Shown here: piece by piece, positions 23,263 to 32,161 of the stretch
Layout: every line of letters begins with the position of its first letter
How positions within the stretch are numbered: position 1 is the first letter of the stretch
Notes under the pieces: generated by a model
The model's database searches: none
Seen by the model: the letters and a program-made list of their open reading frames with translations, nothing else
Told to the model about the DNA's origin: nothing
Source: Bacillota bacterium
GTDB taxonomy: Bacteria > Bacillota > Clostridia > Acetivibrionales > DTU013
Direction of reading: 5' to 3'
Length of the DNA: 64,000 nucleotides
Assembly: GCA_023411575.1 (NCBI GenBank)
Contig: JAEYOP010000040.1
Coordinates: 511,481 to 575,480 of the forward strand
Translations under genes and position numbers: made by a program

Positions 23263-25844
23263 GGCGCGGGAAATTCCTCGACCGCCTTGATTTCCTGGGC
23301 GCTTAACCCATATAGCCTGTAAACCTGTTGATCGATGCTATCCATATACGCCCGGACGGCATCGGTTTTTTGTGCCGCAAGGGTGATCCGATCAACGATT
23401 TCCGCTATCGAGGCCTGCGTTTCGGGGTCCGCATCCACCAGCGGCAGCTGTTCCAGCGTTGATTTGTTGATTGCCAGGTACCCACCGGCAAGATGCCTTT
23501 CCCGGAACTTGACGTTCATGTACCAGGAGAGATATTTGCTGTTCAGAAGGCCCAGAAGAAAGCGTGGTTCAAAACCGGCAAAGGCGTGGAGCGCATAGAC
23601 TCCGACGCCAAGGGCCAGGGGTTCCCGGCCGTAAAACGCTTCGATCCCTTTTGTCAGGCCTGCAATGACGATCTTCTCGCCGCGCCACAGGTTCCATTTT
23701 CTCTCGCTCGGGCAGTCCGTCCTTTTAATAAACGCTCTGCCGTACCTTTTTCCCATAAACCGCACATTGCGGTAGTTCACGGAATACTTGCCGATGGAGC
23801 CGCTTACGACAAACGGAACGGATTCTTCCTCCGCGTTCTCCGAAATGCGTTCGGACAGCAGCTTTGCCTGGAATCCGGCGGCGCCCGATGCAAATTGTAT
23901 GCCGAAATCGGCAAAGGTCCTGTGATTCCCGGGATTCGCCCCAGGGTCCGTCCGAAGCTTCAGCCGGCCGGCGGCAAGGTCGGCAAGGGTATCGGCGGCA
24001 TACTCGCAATATCCGGAAGTTCTTTTGTTTCCGGATATGATAACGGGATAGACGCCGGTCCCCGGAAAGGCGTCGGTATCGGAAATGCTTACGATGCGCC
24101 GAAGTCCGTGCTGCGCAAGAAAACCGAGTACCGGCGCCGCATACTGGGAAACCAGCAGCTTGTTCGGGACGATCCAGCAGTACGCGCCGTCCTCCCCCGT
24201 CTTTGCGATGCCGTCCAACAGGAATGCCGTATAGACATCAAAAGAGCCTTTCAGAAGCGGATATTTCTGCTTCAGAGCCTGCCGCATTTCCCTGTCTTTT
24301 CTGGAGGCCTCCACGGCGGATATGTACGGGGGATTCCCAAGGATGATGTCGAAATCGGCCCATTCCAGTCCGCCCAGAAGACTGTCCGCGCAAACCGCAT
24401 TGCACTGGAAGCTCTGAAGCGCCGGAAAGCCGGATTCCTGCTCACAGGCCAGGGACATTCGCAGCCGCAGTTCAGTCAGGCGGATTGCTTCCCGGTCGAT
24501 GTCCGTTGCATACAGGCAATGCTCGATTGCATTCTTTTTCAATTCATAGGGGCTTCTGCTTCGGATGAAGTCGGCGCGCTCCCGGCCGTCCCGCGCCGAT
24601 ATCCGGTGCAACTGGCATTCGGCAAGCACCAGCCGCGCTTTCACAATTTCATGGAGCAGGGTCAGCGGAAAGATTCCCGAGCCGGCGGCAGGGTCCAGGA
24701 TCCGTAAGGACGCGAGGGCATCGTCTATTTCAACGGAATGCCGTAGGACGGTTTCGGGCAGCCGGTTTTCATCCGCCAGCCATTCTCCGTATTGGAGGAA
24801 TTCCCACAAATCCGCATACGGAACGTTCGTTTTATTGGCCAGACAGTTTGAAATGCTTTCAATGCACATGTATCGAGCGATTTCCGTCCGGGTATAGAAA
24901 GTGCCGTGCCGTTTTCTCGTCTTGCCGTCCAGAAGGCTTTCAAATAATATGCCGAGAACATTGCCGTCAATGGCGGCCGTCTCTTCATAGGGCGTACTTT
25001 CCCGCAGCGAAAAGCCGTAGCGCTTCCATAACGGTATTCCGGCAAGCTTCTCCGTCAGGGCGCCGCATTCCACAGGCGGCGCAAAGCATTCCTCCATGGA
25101 ACGGACAAACTCTTTCGAGTGCTGTTTGGCGCATTCGCCGATGAATTCTGCCGCGATCTCCTTTCGGCTGAAAGCCTGCCGGAGTTCGCGTATCGAGGGG
25201 TACACCTGCACCGATGAAGAAGGGGCATCAGTTGAGAATCTGGCGCATAACCGGCGTAACCGTTTTTTCAGTATTTGATGAGGCGCACCTTTACCGACGA
25301 TAAAAGAGCACCGCCGGACCGGCACAATCCCCGGCATCGCTCCGGCTGGGTCGAAATCCACGGTCTTCCCAGAATCCCCCGCCGCGGTAAAATTCCTGGC
25401 TGTGGTGAAATCCTCGGCAGGAATGAAATTCCCGGCTTTTTCGACGAAGGACAGTCGCCAGACAGGCTTATCCCCGCTGTAAAAAGCGGCTATAACGGCA
25501 TCCATGCCGGAATAGGACAGGAGCCTTGAAAGGAAGCGGCCTTGCATGATTCCGTCAAGACCGGGATATTGGATCAGTCCGCGATTTTCCTCATGAGGGC
25601 TTCCCTCTACCGCCTTCTCATCCGGAAGCTTCACCGCAATAAAGGCGACCTTTGCCCCGTCGCTGCTTTCAAAACAACCGGCAAAACTGCAGGAATCAAT
25701 ATACTGCGCATATCTGTCCCGGATCGCATCAATCCCACCGTTCAGGTGAGCGGGCGTTCCGCCGCACGCGAAGCCGGCGGCAAAAGCCGTAAAGCGGCCC
25801 ATATCAAACGGATCTTTCAGAAGGTTCCCGATTATGCGAATCAA
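23259..25844 (-). CDS. Eco57I/type IIG-like N6-adenine DNA methylase
   Basis: 861 residues. Central methylase: RHGTFYTRTEIARYM (~312-326), motif I ILDPAAGSGIFPL (~382-394), YATDIDREAIRL, and catalytic NPPYISAVEASRK (504 on). A C-terminal target-recognition region follows. The N-terminal ~200 residues hold the position of the nuclease domain of type IIG enzymes (IQYPGLDGIMQGRFLSRLLS, VIAAFYSGDKPVWRLSFV), but I see no intact PD-(D/E)xK; the candidate strand reads KVAFIAVKL. TTG 25844 overlaps the dUTPase stop (TTGA). It may be an active single-chain enzyme, an orphan methylase or a phage-defence protein. Confidence 0.85.
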   Translation of the reverse strand: MIRIIGNLLKDPFDMGRFTAFAAGFACGGTPAHLNGGIDAIRDRYAQYIDSCSFAGCFESSDGAKVAFIAVKLPDEKAVEGSPHEENRGLIQYPGLDGIMQGRFLSRLLSYSGMDAVIAAFYSGDKPVWRLSFVEKAGNFIPAEDFTTARNFTAAGDSGKTVDFDPAGAMPGIVPVRRCSFIVGKGAPHQILKKRLRRLCARFSTDAPSSSVQVYPSIRELRQAFSRKEIAAEFIGECAKQHSKEFVRSMEECFAPPVECGALTEKLAGIPLWKRYGFSLRESTPYEETAAIDGNVLGILFESLLDGKTRKRHGTFYTRTEIARYMCIESISNCLANKTNVPYADLWEFLQYGEWLADENRLPETVLRHSVEIDDALASLRILDPAAGSGIFPLTLLHEIVKARLVLAECQLHRISARDGRERADFIRSRSPYELKKNAIEHCLYATDIDREAIRLTELRLRMSLACEQESGFPALQSFQCNAVCADSLLGGLEWADFDIILGNPPYISAVEASRKDREMRQALKQKYPLLKGSFDVYTAFLLDGIAKTGEDGAYCWIVPNKLLVSQYAAPVLGFLAQHGLRRIVSISDTDAFPGTGVYPVIISGNKRTSGYCEYAADTLADLAAGRLKLRTDPGANPGNHRTFADFGIQFASGAAGFQAKLLSERISENAEEESVPFVVSGSIGKYSVNYRNVRFMGKRYGRAFIKRTDCPSERKWNLWRGEKIVIAGLTKGIEAFYGREPLALGVGVYALHAFAGFEPRFLLGLLNSKYLSWYMNVKFRERHLAGGYLAINKSTLEQLPLVDADPETQASIAEIVDRITLAAQKTDAVRAYMDSIDQQVYRLYGLSAQEIKAVEEFPAP

Positions 25845-26506
25845 CCCTTTCCCGTGTGTCCGAACCCTCCGCCCCGGTCTTCTCCGATCGAGCGCGGATC
25901 GTCATGGGGTATGAAATTGGCCCTTTTGTACTCACTGAGGATCATCTGGGCGATCCGCTCGCCCTTTTTGATATAAATCGTGCCGAACGGATTGCCAAGG
26001 CTGTCTATATAGATTACCTGCCGGAGAACAGCCAAATCCTTATTTCCCGTCCTTATGGCGGAAGCCTCCCCGGCTGCGGCGTCGGGCATTTCCCCTGAAC
26101 CTTTGCAGGATGAAAGATACTCCGCCAGTTCGACCTCCTTGTACTCTCTGCGCAGCGTCAGCAACAGCTGTGGATCCTGTGCGATCTGATAGGGAAGATT
26201 GGCAATATTATAGCTGTTCTGGAGAATCACCCCCACCATATCCCTGTAATCGCTGTCCACCGTCCCCGGACTGTTCGGCAGCCGCAGGTGCGTTTTCAGC
26301 GACAGCCCGCTTCTCGGCCTGATTTGCGCCTCCATATCCTCATCGATCGCCATGGAGAAGTTCAGCGGCATGATTTTTGTTTCACCCGGCCGGACGGCCA
26401 TATCTTCCGTTGCGTACAGATCGCAGCCTGCAGCATGCCTGGAAGCGTATTGCGGAATTTTCCCGCCGTCCTCCACTTTTATGTATACGTTGATGCTGTT
26501 CTTCAT
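25841..26506 (-). CDS. dUTP diphosphatase with internal insertion
   Basis: 221 residues from ATG 26506, with GGAGGGG upstream; typical trimeric dUTPases have ~150. Hydrolyses dUTP to dUMP. All five motifs are visible: AGCDLYA (26-32), PRSGLS (64-69), GTVDSDYRD (81-89), KGERIAQMIL (181-190) and RGGGFGHTGKG (211-221). About 75 extra residues lie between motifs 3 and 4 (~98-172, ANLPYQIAQDPQLLLTLRRE). I recall similar long forms in other Clostridia. It is between the U32 peptidase (41 bases upstream) and the methylase, which overlaps its stop. Confidence 0.93.
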   Translation of the reverse strand: MKNSINVYIKVEDGGKIPQYASRHAAGCDLYATEDMAVRPGETKIMPLNFSMAIDEDMEAQIRPRSGLSLKTHLRLPNSPGTVDSDYRDMVGVILQNSYNIANLPYQIAQDPQLLLTLRREYKEVELAEYLSSCKGSGEMPDAAAGEASAIRTGNKDLAVLRQVIYIDSLGNPFGTIYIKKGERIAQMILSEYKRANFIPHDDPRSIGEDRGGGFGHTGKG

Positions 26507-26547
26507 AAGCCCCTCCCTCAAAAATCCCCATATTATTTTCCGGGTGC

Positions 26548-29175
26548 TCACACTCCCCGGTAATAGTGTCCTTTGGTAAAGCCGGACGCCCGGATGCGGT
26601 CGGCCAGCCGGCCGTGCTCCCGGACTCCCTGTTCGTCCCCGGCCAATGCGGCCCTGTACAGCCGAACAAGTTCCTCCACTGCATCCGGCTCCTCCTCCCA
26701 GACGTACAGTCTGAAAATATCGATTCCGGCCGATTTCAGGCTCCTCAGTCCGTCCGGCACAAACAGGACGGTGGAATTGAGTATGGTGCTTCTGCAATCC
26801 ATCCTGTCGCAGAATACCGGGAATTCCGCCCCCATTCTGTCCTTCAGCCTGTATTCGCATTTGCCGCAGATGCCGCTGCATTTGCCGGAAGCCGCAAATC
26901 CGCCTTCCGCGCTTCCGACCGGGCAATACTCGCTTGTCATAAGCGGCAGCCTGCCGTAAACAGCTGTCTCCAGTGCGGGCCCCGCCTGCTTCGAAAGCGC
27001 ATGGATCTGCTGCAGGGTCAGTTCTGCGGAAAGAGTCATGCTGTCCAGTCCAAGCTCCGCCAGCTCGAAAGCGGTTTGAGAATTGTACAGGTTGAGTGAA
27101 ATATCGCCTGCCAGTTTAAAGGCCCCTTCTCCCTGCAACTGCCGCTTTTCTTTCAGCAACTGGATCGTTCCGGGGTTCCCGGCCAGTATGCCGTCCCATA
27201 CACCCGACGGTTTATTTCCCAGACGTTCGACCAGCTTCGAGTAGTTTCCCCTTGTAACGGGAGGCAGCCACAAAAACAGCTCCGCGCCCGCACTCCGCAA
27301 GGCGGCCGCCTGGTCCGCGAAGCCGTTCCGGTCCGATGCGGAGGCGGGAAGATAGATTCTGTCCGCATGGAAGCCTGCGTAATTTATATCCGCATCCCAC
27401 TTGTAGAAGTACAGTGCAATTCGAGGCGTACGGCTCATTGCCGCCTCAATTCCGGCACCTTCGGCACCGTATGCCTTTGGCGTGGCTGCCGGACTGCTTT
27501 CGCCAGCACCGTCGGCCAGCACCGCTTCCATCCGTTCTTCGATCCCAGCGACATCCAGAATAACGCTCTCTCGTTCCTTATACCGGTCCGTCCTTATTTC
27601 ATAAAGCCGCTCCAAGGCCTTTCTCCGGACCTCGTTGATTTCACTGACCGGCAGCGAAAGACCTTCGTCCAGCTCGACCTGCAGCCTGTCAAACACAAAA
27701 GGGGTGGATCCCGTCTTTTCCATCTGTTCCCGCAGCCGGTCCGCCGTCATCGGCCTGTTCAGCGCCGCTTCAGGCGGGATCGTGCCTTCCGAATACACCG
27801 TATTCCCTTCCCCATCGCCAATGTCAATGGAAAGCGGCCGTTCCCGCTTCAAGCTGACCCTGCCGCTGATCTCCACTTTTCTCCGGTTTTTCCCCGCAAA
27901 GGTTTCGCGGGCCGCTTTCATAAGCTCGACATCCGTTGTTTTGTATACCCGCAGGCCGGGTGTGATTCTTCCCTTGAAATTGCCTATGAAGACCGATTCG
28001 CCCTTTCCGGCAGATTTCAAACCGGCGCCGCCCTTTTTAACGGACGATACGATCCCCCCGGGACTGTCCGGCCCGCCTGTCCAGATTTCAACGCCGTCTC
28101 CGGCATTCAGCCTGTCTTCCAGCTTGATTCCGACCATCTGCGTTCCGGAGTCGTATGCGGTAACGGTTCCGAGATAGATTCCGCTGTTGTTGGGCTTGTC
28201 ATAGCACATCATGTCCGCCCCGGTCTTCCCCTTCAAGTATCCGGAGGAGAAGCCGCCCCTGTTGAAAATCTGCAGCAGGTCATGCATGTCCGCCTTATCA
28301 ATTTCGAGGCCGGTGCCGCGCCCCTTCTCCATTTGCTTCAATGCGGCATCCAGATACTTACGATAGGTCTTTACAACAACAGCAACATATTCCGGGCTTT
28401 TCATCCGGCCCTCGATCTTCAGGGAGCTTATGCCTGCCGCGGCCATTTCCCCAATGTGCTCCAGCAGGCAAATATCCTTCGGGCTGAGCAAATATCCCGC
28501 TTTATCCGATGAACCCGCCCTGCCGCCGCGAAGCTGATTTTTTGAAGAATTGGAGGATTCGCCTGCCAGCTCATACGGCAGCCTGCACGGTTGGGCGCAC
28601 TTGCCCCTGTTGCCGCTCCGTCCGCCGATGATGCTGCTCATGAGGCATTGCCCCGAATAGCATACGCAAAGCGCTCCGTGCACAAACATTTCGACCTCGA
28701 GGGACGTGTCCCGCACGATTTGCGCCGCCTCCTCCAGAGGGACTTCCCTGGCCAGGACCACCCTTTTAAAGCCCATCCCTTCCAGTACCTTCGCACCGTA
28801 AGAATCGTATATGGTCATTTGTGTGCTGCCGTGCAGGGGCACGCCGGGGATCAGCTTTCCCAGGGAAGCCGCCAGGCCAAGGTCCTGTACGATAATGCCG
28901 TCTATGCCGGCCACAGCGGCTTCCGCCGCAAATCGCAGCGCCTGTTTCATCTCTTTGTCCGACACCAGCGTATTGAGGGTGAGATAAATATTCACTCCTC
29001 TTGCGTGGGCATAGGCCAGGGCTTCTTCTAACCCTTCCGTGTCAAAATTGTCGGCCAGCTGCCGGGCATTCAACAGCCTGCCCCCCAGGTAAACGGCGTC
29101 GGCGCCGTTTTCAACCGCGGCATGCAGGGCTTCCATACTTCCGGCCGGCGCCAGAAGCTCGATCCGGTTTTTCAT
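26548..29175 (-). CDS. Peptidase U32 family protein with DUF3656
   Basis: 875 residues from ATG 29175 (TGGAGT upstream). N-terminal U32 domain: IELLAPAGSMEALHAAVENGADAVYLGG-type opening, MEMFVHGALCVCYSGQCLMSS and the Cys set around GNRGKCAQPCRLPYE, followed by LLSPKDICLLEHI and SLKIEGRMKSPEYVA. Relatives (RlhA, TrhP, UbiU/V) use such cysteines for Fe-S-dependent hydroxylation of RNA or ubiquinone, so an RNA-modifying role is as likely as proteolysis. The C-terminus has a further Cys cluster (CSGICGKCEYRLKD). zapA is the upstream neighbour. Confidence 0.92.
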   Translation of the reverse strand: MKNRIELLAPAGSMEALHAAVENGADAVYLGGRLLNARQLADNFDTEGLEEALAYAHARGVNIYLTLNTLVSDKEMKQALRFAAEAAVAGIDGIIVQDLGLAASLGKLIPGVPLHGSTQMTIYDSYGAKVLEGMGFKRVVLAREVPLEEAAQIVRDTSLEVEMFVHGALCVCYSGQCLMSSIIGGRSGNRGKCAQPCRLPYELAGESSNSSKNQLRGGRAGSSDKAGYLLSPKDICLLEHIGEMAAAGISSLKIEGRMKSPEYVAVVVKTYRKYLDAALKQMEKGRGTGLEIDKADMHDLLQIFNRGGFSSGYLKGKTGADMMCYDKPNNSGIYLGTVTAYDSGTQMVGIKLEDRLNAGDGVEIWTGGPDSPGGIVSSVKKGGAGLKSAGKGESVFIGNFKGRITPGLRVYKTTDVELMKAARETFAGKNRRKVEISGRVSLKRERPLSIDIGDGEGNTVYSEGTIPPEAALNRPMTADRLREQMEKTGSTPFVFDRLQVELDEGLSLPVSEINEVRRKALERLYEIRTDRYKERESVILDVAGIEERMEAVLADGAGESSPAATPKAYGAEGAGIEAAMSRTPRIALYFYKWDADINYAGFHADRIYLPASASDRNGFADQAAALRSAGAELFLWLPPVTRGNYSKLVERLGNKPSGVWDGILAGNPGTIQLLKEKRQLQGEGAFKLAGDISLNLYNSQTAFELAELGLDSMTLSAELTLQQIHALSKQAGPALETAVYGRLPLMTSEYCPVGSAEGGFAASGKCSGICGKCEYRLKDRMGAEFPVFCDRMDCRSTILNSTVLFVPDGLRSLKSAGIDIFRLYVWEEEPDAVEELVRLYRAALAGDEQGVREHGRLADRIRASGFTKGHYYRGV

Positions 29176-29327
29176 AGTGACTCCATTTCCCAATTGCCTG
29201 TTCCTTCATTATACAGATGAAAAATCGCTCCGCATAGGGGATTTCTTTGCGAAGCGATCATTGGCCTTTCTATTGTTTCCGGTTCTTGCGGTTTCATCCG
29301 TTCGCTCATTTACAAACTGCGGCCTGT

Positions 29328-29732
29328 TTAAGGCCTCGTCGCCTTGTCCAGCGTGTTCCGGACTTCGCCCAGCTCGGCTTCCCTTTTGGCCAGCTCCAGC
29401 CGGAGCGTTTCATTCTGCCCCGCCAGGGAGGCGTTCTCCTGCTTCAGGCGCTGCTTTTCTTCCTTCAGGCTTTCCAACTGCTCCTGCGCTCTTTTCAATT
29501 CCTTTTTTAGCGACATTTCGCTCTCGCGGCTTTTGAAAAAATCGTCCGCCACATTGATGGCCGTAAGCACGGCGGCCAGCGAAGTACTAAGCTTGTTGCT
29601 CGTCCGCATGATCTCGACCATTTTTCTGTCGATGTAATGCCCGACCCTCTGGATATATTCCTCCGGCTCGGTACCGACAATCGTGTAGTCCTTGCCGGCG
29701 ATTCTCAGTTCCACTTTGTTCTTGCCAGTCAA
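29328..29732 (-). CDS. zapA: Cell division protein ZapA
   Basis: 134 residues from the TTG at 29732. ZapA cross-links FtsZ filaments at the Z-ring. Visible: N-terminal TGKNKVELRIAGKDYTIVG, then YIQRVGHYIDRKM and SLAAVLTAINVADDFFK, followed by a long C-terminal coiled coil (~75-125, rich in E, K, L, Q). TTG is preferred because AAAGGA lies 11 bases upstream and relatives begin at this point; an ATG at 29744 has the site immediately adjacent, too close. The zapA-U32 pairing is common in Clostridia. Confidence 0.9.
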   Translation of the reverse strand: MTGKNKVELRIAGKDYTIVGTEPEEYIQRVGHYIDRKMVEIMRTSNKLSTSLAAVLTAINVADDFFKSRESEMSLKKELKRAQEQLESLKEEKQRLKQENASLAGQNETLRLELAKREAELGEVRNTLDKATRP

Positions 29733-29847
29733 AACGATCAGCATCCTTTCGGCAGGCATTCGCCGCACTGCGCCAAATTACCCGTGTCGAAGCTTTTATA
29801 CTCTGTCCCCATTATACTATATTTCGCCAAAAAAGCATATATTTTAA

Positions 29848-29932
29848 ATACAATTGTTTCATTGCGTCGAAAATGGACTCAATAGCAGCAGGAATCTGGC
29901 AATACAATGCAGAATTGTATATAATAATACAA
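29848..29932. promoter_or_regulatory. ATACAAT half-site array upstream of the sigma-factor gene
   Basis: ATACAAT occurs at 29848-29854 and 29902-29908, its inverse ATTGTAT at 29914-29920, and ATACAA again at 29927-29932. The central three form nested inverted repeats (ATACAAT-5-ATTGTAT and TTGTAT-6-ATACAA) 55-85 bases before the sigma-factor start. A regulator-binding region is likely; which protein binds is unknown. Confidence 0.4.
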
Positions 29933-29986
29933 AACTTGTAAAAAGTAATAAAAAGATAAAACACGATAGAAAGCCAAGGTGAATCC

Positions 29987-30535
29987 ATGCTTTTACTACA
30001 GATAGAAAATCAAGATAATCGGTTAAAAGCAGAACGATTATACTCGCAGTATAAGTATCTTATGTACAGCGAAGCCATTAAGATATTACAGGATAAACAC
30101 CTGGCCGAGGATGCCGTCCAGCAGTCTTTTATAAAAATCATAAAAAATTTGCATAAAATAGAGGAAAATAATTGTCCCCGAACACGCAACTTTTTAGTTA
30201 TTATATGTGTTAATGTAGCTAAGAGCATTTATAGGAAAAGCTTATATTTGAACAAACAGGATTATATGGTTGAAGATATTGATACAGATACCTCCGATAC
30301 TGCAAAGGATCCGCTGAATATTTTAATAGATAAAGATAGTGTAGAACAAATTGCCAAAGCGATTGAAAGGTTAAGCTCCATATATCGAGACATCCTTTTG
30401 TTAAAACAGGCCTATGGATATAGCTTGAAGGAGATTGCGGAATTGGTGGAAATACCAGAAGAAACAGCTAAAAAAAGATTGGCAAGGGCAAGAAAGATAT
30501 TGTCGCAGGTATTGGAGAAGGAGGGAATAAAATGA
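29987..30535 (+). CDS. ECF-like RNA polymerase sigma factor
   Basis: 182 residues, AAGGTGA eight bases before ATG. Region 2: YSEAIKILQDKHLAEDAVQQSFIKI with the -10 reading helix VQQSFIKIIKNL. Region 4: LSSIYRDILLLKQAYGYSLKEIAELVEIPEETAKKRLARAR (quoted in part as YGYSLKEIAELVEI and AKKRLARARKIL). The gene overlaps the following membrane anti-sigma gene by four bases (ATGA), the usual sigma/anti-sigma layout. Its AT-rich codon use contrasts with the zapA/U32 side. Confidence 0.9.
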   Translation: MLLLQIENQDNRLKAERLYSQYKYLMYSEAIKILQDKHLAEDAVQQSFIKIIKNLHKIEENNCPRTRNFLVIICVNVAKSIYRKSLYLNKQDYMVEDIDTDTSDTAKDPLNILIDKDSVEQIAKAIERLSSIYRDILLLKQAYGYSLKEIAELVEIPEETAKKRLARARKILSQVLEKEGIK

Positions 30536-31215
30536 GCAATGAGAAGATATTCGATAGAATATTTGATGATATAGTAAACGAGGCTGCCTCCATAGCCACA
30601 GAAAATATCGGAAGAAATATGGTTGAGCCGGAAGCAGTAGAATTTTCAAAAGAACATGAAGCCGAAATGCAAAGGATTTTTAGAAAAGAGCGGAAGAAAT
30701 GGGTGCATAGAAAAGCAGCGGAATATTTAAAGCGAGTCGCCATATTTCTGCTTATAGTAATGATTGTGTCGGGTGTTGCAGTATTTAGTGTAGAAGCCTG
30801 GCGAATCAAGACTCTAAATTTTATTCTTGAAATGAGCCAAACTCATTCGGAAATCCACTTTGAAGAAGGCAATGCAAAAGGCGATTCTTACACTTCCGAC
30901 GGAATTACACTTGCCTATATACCCAAAGGGTATAAGCTTGAAAAAAAGGATATCAAAAATGATATGGGCAGCCTGGTTTTCAAAGGAAAAGAGCATTATT
31001 TTGTTTTCTCTGTAAGTGATATTACCAACTCAATAGGAATTGATACAGAAAATGCATCTTTTAAGAAAACGACTATAAACGGACAGGAAGCGCTTTTCAG
31101 TTCTAATAACAATGTCAATATTTTGGTATGGCATGATGAGATTTTTTCATATACTTTAAGCGGAACCGTTGAAGAAAATGAAATACTAAAAATAGCGAAA
31201 AATATTAAAAAATAA
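30532..31215 (+). CDS. Membrane anti-sigma factor, DUF4367
   Basis: 227 residues. An N-terminal cytosolic part of ~65 residues (would bind the sigma factor) is followed by one membrane helix (68-86, RVAIFLLIVMIVSGVAVFS) and an outer DUF4367-like domain: LAYIPKGYKLEKKD, MGSLVFKGKEHYFVFSVS, INGQEALFSSNNNVNILVWHD (in part). DUF4367 resembles the substrate-binding or sensing part of related anti-sigma proteins. Co-translated with the sigma gene. The signal sensed is unknown. Confidence 0.85.
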   Translation: MSNEKIFDRIFDDIVNEAASIATENIGRNMVEPEAVEFSKEHEAEMQRIFRKERKKWVHRKAAEYLKRVAIFLLIVMIVSGVAVFSVEAWRIKTLNFILEMSQTHSEIHFEEGNAKGDSYTSDGITLAYIPKGYKLEKKDIKNDMGSLVFKGKEHYFVFSVSDITNSIGIDTENASFKKTTINGQEALFSSNNNVNILVWHDEIFSYTLSGTVEENEILKIAKNIKK

Positions 31216-31294
31216 AAATATTTGAAAAGATTTGTCCCCGTGTTCTCTTTAAACTGGTTATTATTAGTGAAAGCCAATTTAAGGAGGATTTTTA

Positions 31295-31744
31295 ATGAAG
31301 AAAAAGGTTATAAAAAAAATTGTTGCTTCCATTGTAGCCTTATTAATGTGTTTAGGCGTCATAAGTGTATCTGCTGCTGAATCAAAGAATCCAATCGGTT
31401 CAAGCAAAATTACTGCTTCTGTTTCACCTTATTTTCTCACAATTGTCAGATATGAAAACAATTTGATTTTAAACTCAGGCGGAAGATTAACCTGTTTAGG
31501 CAAAACTGAAGTCCAATATGGATACATTGCCGGGCTCACCATTGAGCTTCAGCAATACAATGGGCAATGGAATACAATCAAGACCTGGAGCGCTTCAGAT
31601 AGCACAGTTGTTTCCCTGAGTAATGACTGGTATGTAGAAAGCGGATACCAATACAGATTGGAACTTACACACACAGCAATGGACAGCAATTTGACTGTAA
31701 TCGAAAGTTTCATCAGCTATAGTAAAACTGTTACTTATAATTAA
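31295..31744 (+). CDS. Small secreted protein, DUF6147-like
   Basis: 149 residues with AAGGAGG before ATG. A clear Sec signal peptide (MKKKVIKK, hydrophobic core, SVSA cleavage site near residue 28). The mature part is beta-rich: LTIVRYENNLILNSGGRLTCLGKTEV, then IELQQYNGQWNTIKTWSAS and YQYRLELTHTAMD. It resembles the secreted DUF6147 family of Clostridia, function unknown. It starts 79 bases after the anti-sigma gene, so it may be a target of that sigma factor. Confidence 0.7.
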   Translation: MKKKVIKKIVASIVALLMCLGVISVSAAESKNPIGSSKITASVSPYFLTIVRYENNLILNSGGRLTCLGKTEVQYGYIAGLTIELQQYNGQWNTIKTWSASDSTVVSLSNDWYVESGYQYRLELTHTAMDSNLTVIESFISYSKTVTYN

Positions 31745-32161
31745 GCGGAAAGGGGTGTTACATGCACCTCCAAGTCCAGGAGTTATCGTATATATTTTAC
31801 AAGTTTCAGGCCAGGGAATAGCTGGAAGACGGTCATGCTGGGAAACCGCAAGCGGAAGAATCCGGAAGCCGCCCCCCCTCGGGGAGGGCACATAGAAGTG
31901 CTTGATGTTTAGAAATGAAGCTAATTCAATGTTATGTTAATAGGGTCGAACAGTGGCAAAAGTCACTGATTAAATAACAATATTAATTGTACAAGGAGGT
32001 TGAAAAGCTGTGGTACATAATAGATCACCTAATTTTCTCTTACAGCATTAATAAACCCAATGACACCAACCTTTATACACCTTTGTTACATATTTGTGTA
32101 TAGCTGAAATTAAACAAAGTACATTTGTGCCTTGAGCATAGTGAAAGGAAAGTGATTCAAT
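31745..32161. other. 417-base gap with decayed or structured sequence
   Basis: No credible gene. It holds short hairpins (GGTG/CACC near 31755; GCCC/GGGC around 31870-31890; CAGTG/CACTG near 31953) and a GC-richer patch at ~31795-31900 that differs from the AT-rich surroundings. A strong AAGGAGG (31993-31999) is followed only by a 13-codon frame starting GTG 32010 and ending TAA 32051. This looks like remains of an inserted or lost gene. Confidence 0.4.

Noticed and set aside
26507..26926. N-terminal extension of the dUTPase
   Set aside because: Overlaps the U32 peptidase gene and has Arg/Gly-rich shadow composition; a ribosome site marks 26506.
31795..31900. Possible intron or transposon end in the gap between the two secreted-protein genes
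   Set aside because: Short GC-rich hairpins only; no reverse transcriptase, transposase or terminal inverted repeat is visible.
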